DNA from: Anoplolepis gracilipes
Lineage: Eukaryota > Arthropoda > Insecta > Hymenoptera > Formicidae
Direction: 5' to 3'
Assembly: GCF_047496725.1 (NCBI RefSeq)
Contig: NC_132979.1
Span: 11,821,001 to 11,885,000 of the forward strand
DNA: 64,000 nucleotides
Made by a program: the position numbers and the translations under genes. The notes beneath the pieces are model-generated. The model had not been told where the DNA came from, made no database searches, and saw only the letters and a program-made list of their open reading frames with translations. This document shows, piece after piece, positions 17,160-28,090 of the stretch; position 1 is the stretch's first letter, and the number at the start of each line of letters is the position of its first letter.

Positions 17160-17922
17160 CTATGCCCTTTCAAATCGTACTATGGTTTGACGGGGCTCTC
17201 ATTCTTCTTATATTTCGCCTAATGCTGTCTTAACACATCCTACCAAACGTCAACGCTTTTGCATCTATAAAATCGTTCCAACATGTTCGTCGCAGCGTCG
17301 GCCAAAATTTCTATTGTTTTCCCACGACTTTTATGGCTTCTAAAATGTCCTCCGGCTATTAAAATCTTTTTTTCTGCTTATGTAGGCAACAATCAATTTT
17401 TAATGCTTGTTGACTCTTGGGGAGGTCAAAAAAAACATTTACACATACAACAAAATATTTAAAGATGATGAAAATAAACCTACATGTAATTTACAAATAA
17501 TACCTCCAAAGTGCACTCTAATTTGTCAACCTTGCGACATATATTTTTACAGACAAGTAAAAATTTTAATTAAACGTATTCAAAATAGCCTAGATATTCT
17601 TATTAGCGGAGAAAAGATATGTAGAATTAAATTCGCGATATGATGCAATAAGAATTCAATCACTAACACATTATATGTTATGTGCCCCGAAATTTAAAAA
17701 TATATTACAATATGCTTGGTACGCATCAAAGTTGGCAAGTGAACGCGAAATTTTTCAAAATGTTAGTGAATTATGTTTTCCTGTAAATATACACAATTTA
17801 AAATGTTTGTGTAAAACGCATAATAGTTTTATAAAATGTTTGTGGTGCGCGTCGACTTTATGTTTCAATGTTTCTATGTTAATTTTCATCCAAAAGATTG
17901 TACAGCGATGTCCGAATTGTAT
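17160..17922 (+). pseudogene. Remnant of a DDE-type transposase with C-terminal Cys cluster
   Basis: Recognisable pieces lie in changing frames: MLVDSWGGQ-like at about 17,403, then KPTCNLQIIPPKC and LICQPCDIYFYRQVK (17,480-17,560). KFKNILQYAWYASKL and a CLCK...CLWC zinc-ribbon-like end follow (17,690-17,870). The PPxCTxxCQPCDxxF pattern is typical of DDE superfamily transposases where the conserved Asp follows Pro/Cys. At least two frameshifts and several stops are present. The sequence is cut at 17,922 by the long LTR that follows. A second, inverted copy of its 3' end lies at 2.2 kb. Confidence 0.55.
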
Positions 17923-19653
17923 TGTTACGTCCTGTAGACTTCACTATATTCTTTCTTTTCGAAATGCATAAACATTTAGAGATAGTGATTCCGAGAACGC
18001 TCTACGGCAAAATATCAAACCGTGAGAGCTGTCACTTTAGTCACACTCCACGAATCTTACGTTACGTGGGCAATAAAATTTTTAACAATTCGCCGTAAGG
18101 CGAGAGCAACTCTAAATAAGACAACCAAAGAAGTCTTAGAAATCGAATAAAGTATAAACACTTGAACTGCTCTAAAAGAATTTTAAATAAAACAGAGTCA
18201 CCGTAACTCGAAGCAGTTATTTAAAACTGCAAGCATAAATTTGAAACAGCGACAAAAACTTAAGAAGCATTCGATAAGAGAGCTCACCTGCCGGACCATC
18301 TAAAGTGACAACTGTTTATAATAAATTTTTAAATAGCGATAAGCTACTCTGTACAGTACTGTTACGCGCCACATTTTTCCTACCATGAAAACGAAACAAT
18401 AATCGTCCGATCAGTCATAAAAAGAAAGGTCGCGCAATAAAAAGGATCGTCATTAAACATGATGCCTGAAAAGATCGATAGCGAGATTTCCTAAATGAAT
18501 AAACAACAAACACAGCTGCATAATCTCAAGAGATAAACAAATGAAAAACCTCCAAATCTCCCAAGAAGGCGTACAGAGCTCACCAATCAGCAATAATCAA
18601 AAATAAGGAGGGAAGGACCTCACCAACCGACAGCTTTTTACACGTCGAAATCTCAAAAAATACTCCCGCCCTAAATTGTTAACACGCCCTCAAGATTTAA
18701 TATAAAAAGGAAAGACTCGCGCATTACAAAAAAAAAACAAAAATTTAAATCAGTCGATAGTACAGCGTTAGATTCATTCGGCACAGTTATTTCGGTCGTT
18801 CGCTGACCCAAAAAATTCGTTTCACATATCGGGAGTTCTGATTAAGTCTTGAAAACTATTAGAGTCAGTGCTCAACAACGACCACACGCCGAGCAAGACC
18901 CACAACTGGGGCCACAACTACACCAGCTGCTAAAATGCAACCAATCTGCCTAAGTAATAAATTTACTTTCTTTCTCTTTTGTTTTTTTTTACATCATTTC
19001 TTTCCTCTTTATTCAACCCTGCTCTTTTATTAAGTGCCTAAAATCACACCGACCCGCCGATTCTCGCGAGCCAACCGAGACCATAGATCGGACGACACGA
19101 CCGTGTGCGAAATCGCGCCATAACACATTACATTTTCGTAAATCTTTATTATTTTTTTTTCTTATTGTAAACCATTGTAACAAATACCAACCAGAATAAA
19201 ATCTTTAGAATCGCACTCGTTCCCCCTCTTTTCTGGTTGATGACCTCCGTACTTATGTAACACCCGCGATCCACACACACAAACACACACACACTCATAC
19301 AAATAATTTTAAAGCCGATATTAATAAGATCATATGTAAAATGGTAAGAATTAATTGAATAAGTGTTAATCTAAAAATTAAATGATCGGTAAACTTATTT
19401 AACTCCCTCACTCCCTCCACGCGAAAGATCACACAAGGTCTCGTCCCGTGTAAAAGAGATTCGATTCTCTTACCAAAAAGGGACCACCGAGAGAGCGTTC
19501 GCATAACAGAGTAATAACGATACCCGTCGTTTACCTGTTTGCTAACCTACAGCTCGCTCGACCGAGTCACTCGTCGATAAGACTTTTGACATCGGAACAG
19601 TTCTTGTTACGCCCTTCCTCTGACCCATCCTCTCTACGGGCCTGGACGTAACA
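17923..19653 (+). mobile_element. Long solo LTR-like element, copy A (1.73 kb)
   Basis: Begins TGTTACGTCC and ends GGACGTAACA, a 10-bp inverted terminal motif with the TG..CA ends of LTRs. It matches copies at 28,512-30,643 and (inverted, partial) 45,092-45,700. A TATAAAAAGG promoter-like box sits at about 18,701, a poly-A-signal-like AATAAA lies in the 3' part, and a CA-rich tract is near 19,275. No internal region or partner LTR is found, so it reads as a solo LTR. The flanks (GAATTGTAT and TTACATTATT) show no clear target duplication. Confidence 0.7.
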
Positions 19654-20285
19654 TTACATTATTAAGATTAAACATAAAAATATATTCAAAAACACATTAC
19701 ATAAAACGCAACAAAAATTATGCCGTACGATGTGATTTGTAATGTGTATTTATGAAGACAAGATTATTTTAAGCTGATAAAATCTTTTACATAATATTAT
19801 TTTTTACACTTAATGTAACATAATTTAATATTTATAACTACAAGTAGCATATTTATCTATTTATAATACGTGCTTCGAATATTTTTAAATTAATGGAAAA
19901 TAAAAATACAGATATTCTGAAATCCAATATCTTTAATAGTGTAAGAAAATCGATCTCGAAAATAATCGAAAAATTTGTATTGATACCCTAGAGGAGTGAC
20001 AGATTTCGAAAAACAAGCTTTTGTGCGAAAGATTTCCGTTCGCTCTCTGCTCCGACCTTTTGAATCGACATGTGTTTTAGTATAACCGGTTAAGAGATTT
20101 GAGAATAAACGTTTTTTTTTAAATTTGAGATATTCAAGTTTCAGTTATTTGAAGGAAAATTACTGACTCTCTTAGAGTTTTTTTTATCAGAAGTGAGATT
20201 CGGACGGATAGTGAAGCAACAACATTGCAAGTATAGTTGACGGCATTAAATTATTTTTGCGAAAACGGACATTTTGTGACGGCGT
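19654..20285 (+). repeat. AT-rich flank and probable 5' LTR/leader of the SAP-gag Gypsy element
   Basis: Upstream of the gag start, a TCAGAAGTGAGATTCGG motif at about 20,189 resembles the leader seen after the 5' LTR of the second Gypsy element at 60.6 kb (TCAGAAGTGGGATAC). The preceding 200 bp would therefore be LTR. A matching 3' LTR was not found because the element is truncated by the BEL insertion. The first 300 bp hold nothing recognisable. Confidence 0.4.
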
Positions 20286-20401
20286 ATGGAATCGGAGATG
20301 GTGACACGTGTCAACTTGAATCAGTTGACGGTTGCCGGGTTGAAGAACATTGCGATTAAGCAGGGTCTCGATACTCGCGGATTAGTGCGGAATGATTTGT
20401 T

Positions 20402-21270
20402 CAGGGTTGGGAAAGTTAATTTTTTTTTTAACTAAGTTAAGTTGAAAGTTAATTGGCAATAAATTAAATAAGTTAACATTTAAAGTTAAAAACAAAAACT
20501 AACTTAGTTAAATTAAAAAGTTAAAAATTAAAGTTAAAAGTTAACGTTAATTATATAAAACTACATTTTTTGCATAATTAATCTTTTAATTGATATTTTA
20601 ATTTAGACTATAATAAAAAGATATATAAAAAAATAGAAAATATATTTTTCTTATAAATTATAAAAGACTATCTTTTTATTATTTTTTATTTTTTTATATA
20701 TTATTAATTGGAATTTTAAATAGAGTTCTTCTAAAGTCCTTAATTTATTTCTTTCCTAAGCACTCTAATAATTCTTTATTTAATAACAAATCGACATATA
20801 AACAAATAAAATAGCTTTAATATATATATATATATACAGGGTGATTCAGAACAATCCAGGTGTCCTTGCAAGGACGTATTCCTGAGTTAATTCTGAGACG
20901 ATTTTTCCTTTATGAAAATTTTGTCCGAAGCTTAGTTTTTAAATTATAAAAGAAAATAGTTAACAAATCACGGGACAAGTACGGAAGGTAGACAGGGGCG
21001 GCGCCCCTGAATAATTTAATAAATGATCAGTGATTAATAGTAATAAATCGATTTATAAATCAAGTGCGTGAGTAAATTCGATACGTGATATCAGAAAGAA
21101 AAAATTTATAACTTGAATCGGATTGGATTTGGCACATGTGAAGTGCAGTGTAAAGTGTTATTATTTATTCCCGGTTCCTGGTAAAATTATTCATCCGTCA
21201 AGCAGAACATGGAATAAAAACATCGAATCTGTAAAAGGTAAGTGAACGAACGAATGTGTGCGTATGAGAA

Positions 21271-21323
<53 letters not shown>

Positions 21324-21805
21324 ATTGTGTGTGTGTATAACAGGAGACCGTGCGTAATCATCGCGTGTATTTGATCGCAAGAAGGGCCCCGTAATCACAG
21401 TGTCGCATGGTGAGTTGCGCCGCCTCTGTCTACTTTCCGTACTTGTCCCGTGATTCGTTGACTATTTTCTTTTATAATTTAAAAACTAAGCTTCGGACAA
21501 AATTTTCATAAAGGAAAAATCGTCTCAGAATTAACTCAGGAATACGTCCTTGCAAGGACACCTGGGTTGTTCTGAATCACCCTGTATATTTTATACATTA
21601 CGATCATCAATTTTCATATGACTTTGATATTAATAAATTATTTATTAACTGATATAAAAAAAAATTAATAAGTTAAGTTAAAATTAACTGGTGTAAAGTT
21701 TAAAGTTTATGGCATTTAAAATTAACTAAGTTAAGTTAAAAGTTATTAACTTTTTAACTTTTTAACTTAATTTTTAACTATTTAACTAGTTACTACCCAA
21801 CTCTG
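20402..21805. mobile_element. Nonautonomous hAT element (1.4 kb) with 8-bp target duplication
   Basis: Ends CAGGGTTGGG and CCCAACTCTG are inverted repeats (one mismatch) flanked by the perfect 8-bp direct repeat GATTTGTT (20,394-20,401 and 21,806-21,813), diagnostic of hAT transposition. The body is made of AACTAAGTTAAGTTAAAAG-type AT-rich repeats with no transposase. Removing one target copy restores the gag frame. A second transposon (20,837-21,584) sits inside it. Confidence 0.9.
20837..21584. mobile_element. Foldback MITE, mariner-type ends (748 bp)
   Basis: CAGGGTGATTCAGAACAA at the left and its inverted complement at the right lie next to TA dinucleotides, consistent with TA target use by Tc1/mariner elements. 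The inverted arms run about 165 bp with few mismatches, down to a GGCGGCGCC motif. The centre holds a GA microsatellite (about 21,270-21,325) and no transposase. Nested in the hAT element. Confidence 0.85.
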
Positions 21806-23049
21806 GATTTGTTGAATGCGCTTTTGGAGCATTTCGGCAAAATAGGCTGGCTGGAGCATTTGACGTGTGGTGAGACAATGGAGGACGTTCCTCAAAATCA
21901 AATTGATGAGGTCGGTACAGGCCGGGAGGGCACGGGGACGGTATCGAATACATCAAGCGGTAGCGGGGAACCTAACCCAAGCAGTAACAGGATGCCGGCG
22001 GTGGATGCGGCACAGATGCAGGCGGTGGTCCAGGCGGTGCTACAGGCGATGGAGATGCGAAGAGGTGTGCCGTCGGTGGCCGTGTGACAGGTGACAAGGA
22101 ACGGTGGTGAGGAAGGAGGAGTGGAGAGTCCGGCAATTTCTGGACGACTCTCAGCGGCGGCATCAATAAGGTCTGGCCAATCGGTATTCAACGATGGAAT
22201 CAAGTGAAGTACACAACCAAATTAATACCTGCATTCCATAAAAGGACGAAGAGAATGTGGTAAATTGGCTAGAACGTGTGACATATGTGGCCCGCGCATA
22301 TAATATCTCCGAGGAGGTGCTGCTGCTTGCTGCGGTTGGACAATTAAAAGGACGAGCCAATGATTGGTATAACAGACAGCCGTGCACACGATCTCTTCCT
22401 GGAACGAGTTCAAGTATTAGTTGCAAGCTTACTTTGAACGAAAAGAGTCATATGCAATGACACATTCCAGGATCAGTAACCGGATCTGGAAACTGCATAA
22501 TGAAAAGTTCATCGAATACGCTGAGGATAAACTTCAATTAATGTAGTTGCTTCCTTTAACGGAAACAGAGCAGATCAAACTTTTGGCGGACGGAGTGAAG
22601 GAGCCGCAATTGCGAAGACTTGTTCTAAATACCTGGGCAAGGACAGTCCCAGAATTCATCGACCAAGTGCGTCGAATGACGGAGGATGAGGTGCATGTAA
22701 GAAGGACGGATATCAGATCCAAGGTCTCGAACAACGGACTGGTGACGACGAATAATAATAAGAGTTGCTACATTTGTAAAAAACCAGGACATTGGGGAAA
22801 GGACTGCAGCACGGCAAAGGCAACCTGCTTCCAGTGTGGACAACAAGGTCACCTGAGTACAACATGTCCGAGGAAAAACAATAACCAGAGAACTACTTTG
22901 CACAAGCGGGCTTAAGATGAGAACGAAGATAAAGGTCAGAAAAAACCGTTGACTGAGTCGATACTCTCTATAGGGCGTTTGTTAGAAAATAAATCTGTTT
23001 TGTCAAATTGCGAAAATATTTGTGTTAGTGTGAGCGCTTTAGAATAGCA

Positions 23050-23565
23050 AGTTTTGCTTTAGTAGATACTGGTAGCGCTGAAAATTTGATTCGACATTCG
23101 ACTTATAATAAATATTTTGCAAATTCAACCTTGCTTAAGATACAAAATCCGTTGATTTTACGTGGAGTAAACAATTTTAAAATAACAATTTTCGGGAAAA
23201 TTTGTACTCGGATAAAATTAGAAAAGTTTTTAAATGCGATATTTAATATTACCTTATGGGTAGTAGCGGATGATACCATGATTTATGATATTATAGTTGG
23301 ACGTGAATTCATAGATAACGCGAATTTGAAACTTGTATATAGTAATGATAAAATTGATTTAGAATATATTTTTCAAGATGTACAGACTATTGAATCAATT
23401 CTTCGAATTTATACTGTAGAAGTGAGCGATAAATATGATATAGTTATTGAAAAATTTGATGAAAATTTGTCATGGTGCCATCGGCAAAACCTAATACATT
23501 TATTAAAAAAAATAGATGATATGGAAGTAATGCCTATAAAAGATGAAGGTAATTATACAGTCTAG
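23050..23565 (+). pseudogene. Gypsy retropepsin region
   Basis: FALVDTGSAENLI carries the aspartic protease active site DTGS at 23,065-23,076; the GREF motif near the C-terminus of the fold follows at about 23,300. An in-frame stop precedes the active site (about 23,046), so the link to gag is broken or needs a frame change. The frame ends where the Merlin element begins. Confidence 0.65.
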
Positions 23566-25406
23566 GAGAGCCACCTCAATGTCCTTCACATATGTTGTCA
23601 AGGTCATCACCCTGAGTAATGTTGTGAAGGTTTTAAACCGCACTCGTCATTTATTAAAAAGTTCTTTCTAAATTTCTTACAGTCAAAAACCAGCCTTTAG
23701 AGTGAATTTTCATTCCGAAAGAGTGTATTGGTGGAAAAGACACTTAAATGACAGTTTTTCCTTGGCAATACATACACACACGCGCGAGGGGGGGGGGGGT
23801 GCAAGAAAGACCGCTTTCGGTCCTCTCTCCCGTGCCCACCCCGCCGATAGGGCTATTGTTTCCTAAGAGGTCGTTTCTGTTTACTCTTCTTACTGAAATA
23901 TTTTTCGTATGTTGATGATATTCTTCTTGAAATTCTTTCGAAGTAAGATGATTCAGTATATATTGAGAAATTGTAATAACAGCATTAGAATACTTTAAAA
24001 TGAAATTTTGCGAATTTCTAGCTCTAACTCTAAATTACGATGAGCTAGTATAATATTTGTGTGCAAAAAACGTTATCCGTAACAAAGTACAATGTCCGCG
24101 TTGTGAAAATATTATAGAATTAAAAAACAACTTATGTTTCATTATACACATCACTATTATAAGAAAGTACGCAAACAGAAACGCAAACGAGTTACATGTA
24201 ATTTTAAAATAAGTGCTTTATATGGAACTTGGTTTTCGCAGGGAAATATAAGTATCGATGTAAGTTGTAGATTGATCTGTTATATAATGATGCTGAATAG
24301 TCTTCGGCAAATATTCCTTCAAAAAGAACTGAATATCTCAGCACATACAGCAGTTGATTGGACTAACTTTTGTCGAGAGGTAACTTTTTTGTTTATATTT
24401 TTTAATATATGCGCGACAGCTAAAATGTTTTAAACAATAGTAATTGTAAATATACTATATGTAACTGCAATGACGTTTTAACTTATGCATCAATGGTTGG
24501 AAAATAAACATCAAATTGGCGGAAATGGAATTATTGTTGAAATTGACGAGGCCAAATTCGGACGTATTCGAAAATATAATCGTGGCCGTCTAATAACAGG
24601 ATAATGGCTTTTTGGTGGTATAGAACGTCACACAAAAAAGATGTTCGTCATACCAGTTCCATCTCGTAAAGCAGACGTTATTGTCATTTATTCAAAAGTA
24701 CATTGCTGCGGGATCAATAATTTATAGGGACTGTTGGAAAGCATATGATCAAATAAACAAGACAATTTATCAACATGGTGTAGTGAAACATTCACAAAAC
24801 TTTGTAGATCCAGATACTGATATTCATACTCAGAATATCGAAAGATTATGGCGTAATATTCGAGGAACTATCCCTCGATATGGTCGCAGAGAATATCATT
24901 TTGAATATTACTTGCAGAACTTGCGTTCAAAAGAACATTTGATTTTGATAAAAGATTAGGCGCTTTTTTCGAAATAATGAGTTTTATATATCCTTTAAAT
25001 GAAAATATTAATTCATAAATAATAAAACAACATAAAAATATACAACACCTTGTATCATTATTACATGTATCCATTCTTCCGCAGGAGAGCGGAACACACT
25101 GTATCCACGCATACACTTTTTACGCGTAGAAAGTTTCGCGCACTTCTGCCCAGAACATCCCTACCAGCGGAGTGGGTGCGGGAGGGGAGGTGCAAGGGGG
25201 GGGACAAAGACCTTCGCCTCCCCTTGCACCCCCCCGCGTGCGCGCGTGTGTGTGTATGTGGCTACATTTCCTCGATATTTATAAAACTTCTTTTATTTAT
25301 AACTTTTTAACAAATGACGAGCGCGGCCTAAAACTTTTACAACATTACTCAGGGTGATGACCTTGACAACATATATGAAGGACATTGAAATCGGAGGTGG
25401 CTCCCC
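23565..25406 (+). mobile_element. Merlin DNA transposon
   Basis: GGAGAGCCACCTC at the left and its inverted complement (GAGGTGGCTCCCC) at the right begin inverted repeats of at least 75 bp. These include TATGTTGTCAAGGTCATCAC, and subterminal G-rich/CACA tracts also mirror each other (about 23,780 and 25,200). TATACAGT and TATACTGT near the two borders may be the 8-bp target duplication with one mismatch, leaving the left border uncertain by 3 bp. It interrupts the Gypsy element between protease and RT. Confidence 0.8.
24134..24959 (+). pseudogene. Merlin (IS1595-type) transposase, decayed
   Basis: The N-terminal part includes GTWFSQGNIS and HTAVDWTNFCREV, typical of the helix-turn-helix part of this family. 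After a frame change the DDE domain shows GGNGIIVEIDEAKFGRIRKYNRGR (24,517-24,589), with the first acidic residue, and WLFGGIERHTKK. The third part is the segment AAGSIIYRDCWKAYD, then NIERLWRN with the last acidic/Asn-rich site (24,834-24,851). Stops at about 24,601 and 24,727 and frameshifts interrupt it. It once catalysed cut-and-paste movement of the element. Confidence 0.7.
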
Positions 25407-25409
25407 TAT

Positions 25410-26555
25410 ACTGTATAATTACCAAGATGAATATTGCGCTAGAGTTAATTTGAGGAACAGCTCTCTGTTTAGATATGCTCCAAGACGAATGTCTTTTAAT
25501 GAGAAAATTCAGTTAGATCAGATTACAAAGGATTTATTGTGTAGAGGCATAATTCAGCCCAGCGTATCTCCCTATTGTGTACGCGTGGTATTGATAAATA
25601 AGCGGAATGGCCAGAAAAGAATGTGTGTAGATCTAAAACTGTTAAACCAAAGAATTTTCGCGCAAAAATACCCTTTCCCAATAATAGAAGATCATATCGA
25701 TCAACTTTACGGAAAACGAATATTCACTAACAATAAGTTAGATTTAAAAGACGGTTTTCACCAAATAAATATTCATCCCGACGACACTAAGTATTTCGCA
25801 TTTGCTATATATAAAGCTCAGTATAAGTTCGTTAAACTTCCATTTGGCTACTCAGAGACGCCCGCTGAATTTCAAAAGAGAATTTTATTTGCCCTTCGAA
25901 CACTAATACAAAACAATAAAGTGCTTGTTTATATCGATGACATTCTAATAGCAACAAAAACGGTGGAGGGAAACTTAATTATTCTAAGAAAAACTTTAAT
26001 ATTGTTGAAGCAAAACAGTCTGGAATTAAATTTAGCTAAATGTCAATTTTTAAAAAAGAGTATTTGGAATATGTGGTGTCTGCGAACGGGGTTACCATGT
26101 AACAAAGACACATAGAAGCTATTTTAAATTTCCCTGAACCTAAAAATGTTAAGGAAATAAAGGGATTTTTGAGTTTAACAAATTATTTTTACAAATTTAT
26201 AAGAAATTACACTTTGAAATCTAAACCTCTGCAAAATTTGGTTAAAAATACTGAGTTTGTTTTTTCTGAAACTTATAGAGAATCTTTCAACGAGCTAAGG
26301 AGAGAACTATCCTCACCCCCCATTTTGCACATATACAATCCGAAGGCCGACACTGAACTTCACACCGACGCAAGTAGTTTGGGTTTCGAGGCGATCTTAC
26401 TACAAAAGCAGGAGAATGACGTCTTCGCATCTATTGCGTATTTTAGTAAGTCGACTAGCGAATCCGAAAAGAAATATCACTGTTATGAACTTGAAACTCT
26501 TGCAATTGTAAAAGCGGCTGAACGTTTCCATATTTATTGGGGGCATAAATTTTAA
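25410..26555 (+). pseudogene. Gypsy reverse transcriptase and RNase H
   Basis: The RT begins about DEYCARVNLRNSS and contains the fingers motif GIIQPSVSPYCVRVVLINKRNG, the D of LDLKDGFHQI and the catalytic VYIDDILIA (about 25,928-25,954). A frameshift near 26,075 separates it from the connection domain and RNase H. The latter starts about 26,169 and shows HTDASSLGFEAILLQ (first Asp), YHCYELETLAIVKAAERF (Glu) and a stop after the GHKF motif. All key residues are seen, but stops at 26,100 and 26,552 disable the polyprotein. Confidence 0.8.
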
Positions 26556-26682
26556 AATTATAACTAACTGTAATTCATTAGTATTAGCTTTCAAAAAAAT
26601 AAATATAAACCCAAGAATTGCTAGATGGAGCCTAATGTTGCAAAACTGTCATTTTGAAATTTTGCACTGATCGGGAAATAGC

Positions 26683-27354
26683 ATGCAACACGTGGACTGT
26701 CTTAGCCAAAATGTAATGCATATTGATAAAATTAGTATAGAGAATGAATTATTGTATAAACAGTTAATGGATCTGAAGATCAAGAAAATTGCGGAATTAA
26801 TCGAATTGAAGGGCAGTGATCAGTTTACTTTAATAGATGGATTAGTTTTTAGATTGTATAAAGATAAACAGTTATTTGTAGTTCCAGAAAATATAGTAAA
26901 TAACATTATTCGAATTTATCACGACGAAATGGGATATATTGGTGTAGAAAAAACTCTTTTAAGTATCATGTCACACTATTGGTTCCCGTGCATGAAAACA
27001 AAAGTGAAGCAATATATAGAAAATTGTGTGACATTGTTTGACTTTCTCAGCTCTGTCTGGTAAATCAGAGGGAGAAATGCAATCTTTTGAAGTCGAGACA
27101 ATGCCTTTCAATACAATGCATATAGATCATTTTGGATACCTAACCTAACCACTAGAAACTGCATCTGAAGGTTATAAGTATTTATTGGTTGTTGTTCATG
27201 CGTATACTAAATTCGTATGGTTATTTCCAACAAAATCCACTGGAACGAAAGAAGTATTAATAACGTTAAAATCTTTATTTTCTATGTTTGGAAGTCCGCA
27301 TCGAATAATTTCCGATCGAGGAACTGCTTTTTCTTCTTCTGTTTTTTCCAATTA
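26683..27354 (+). pseudogene. Gypsy integrase, truncated by BEL insertion
   Basis: The HHCC zinc domain is visible as YHDEMGYIGVEKT with a Cys pair partly lost (ENCVTLFDF). The catalytic core appears after a frame change as VHAYTKFVWLFPTKST and ends at ISDRGTAFSSSVF, just after the second catalytic Asp region. Beyond about 27,350 the frame runs into the 5' LTR of the BEL element, so the Glu and C-terminal domain are missing. Confidence 0.7.
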
Positions 27355-27526
27355 TATTCCGCGTGGCGCTGTACGCGTGTCCTTACCGAAAGGGTTTGTC
27401 GCGGCGCTGTATGTCGAGATCGAGTGTGTGTGTGTTGAGATCTATAGTGGAGAGCAAAAGCAAAAAATAAAACGCGTCCGCATAAGCAACGGAATCTTTC
27501 GAGTTTTTCTATAATAAGGATCCCTT
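27355..27526 (+). repeat. BEL 5' LTR, 5' part missing
   Basis: Matches the 3' LTR from its GCGTGGCGCTGTACGC motif to ATAAGGATCCC. The U3 start TGTAGGAGTTTCTG present at the 3' end is absent, and the Gypsy integrase abuts directly, so the insertion junction has been rearranged. The boundary with the leader is set by the TTTTGGTCC primer site. Confidence 0.75.
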
Positions 27527-28090
27527 AATTTTGGTCCTTCGAGCCGGATATCGTGGTTGGAATTGGATTATCGAATCATTAAATACATCGAGTACTATCG
27601 GCCTTTCGTTCGACCGCTGCAAATACACGACGTTATGGATTGTTCGCCCGCCATTACGCATTAAACGATTTTCGCATTCTGCGACATACTGATCGCAACC
27701 TCGTATTCAACACACGCTTTGGATTTTCATACTCAAAAGATTCGAGAGATGTACATTAATTTGACACGAACAATTTGGGTCAAATTAAATATATCTTGAA
27801 ATCATCTGCAATCTTCTTGCCGAGACGACAAAGGGATATTACCTACATCGTCATCAATCATTGGAAAACTTTTCTGTTCTCAACATTGAAGAAAGGAAAA
27901 TCAAAGTTTCTAACGTCGATTCCCAGACATCACGTGGATATCGTATCATTGGAAGACGTCAAAATTTATACGCAAGAATTGTACACGCCGCAAGTATTGT
28001 AGACATAGCGTTATATTAATAAGCCTCGTAATATTGTCTCTATTACATTGTTCTCATTGCATTGTTAATTCATTAATTACTACTTGTACA
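27527..28090 (+). other. BEL leader region
   Basis: Starts with the primer-binding-type motif and runs to the gag ATG at 28,091. A short open frame at 27,775-28,002 has no recognisable domain. No other feature. Confidence 0.5.

Larger units (their letters stand above)
20286..22915 (+). pseudogene. Gypsy gag with SAP motif and two CCHC knuckles, split by hAT
   Basis: Starts MESEMVTRVNLNQLTVAGLK at 20,286. The first part, LTVAGLKNIAIKQGLD followed by a Leu-rich helix, is a SAP-type DNA-binding motif. It is cut at 20,401 by the hAT insertion and resumes at 21,806 in the same frame. Later pieces show the capsid-like segment NWLERVTYVARAY...GRANDWYNR (22,258-22,375) and, at 22,766-22,880, two zinc knuckles, CYICKKPGHWGKDC and CFQCGQQGHLSTTC. 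Frame changes occur near 22.09 and 22.42 kb, with a stop at about 22,543. Gag would package the RNA; a SAP motif in gag is unusual and could bind A/T-rich DNA or RNA. Confidence 0.75.
20000..27354 (+). mobile_element. Ty3/Gypsy retrotransposon with SAP-motif gag, multiply interrupted
   Basis: Parts in order: leader, gag (20,286-22,915), protease (about 23,050-23,565), reverse transcriptase and RNase H (about 25,410-26,555), integrase (26,683 to about 27,350, truncated). Order PR-RT-RH-IN defines Gypsy. It is split by a hAT element in gag and a Merlin element between PR and RT, and its integrase is cut by the BEL element. Several stops and frameshifts mark it as old. Left border approximate. 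Confidence 0.8.

Noticed and set aside
17085..17160. Right terminal inverted repeat of the virus-like element
   Set aside because: No reverse-complement match to the 4.2-4.5-kb region could be found by eye.
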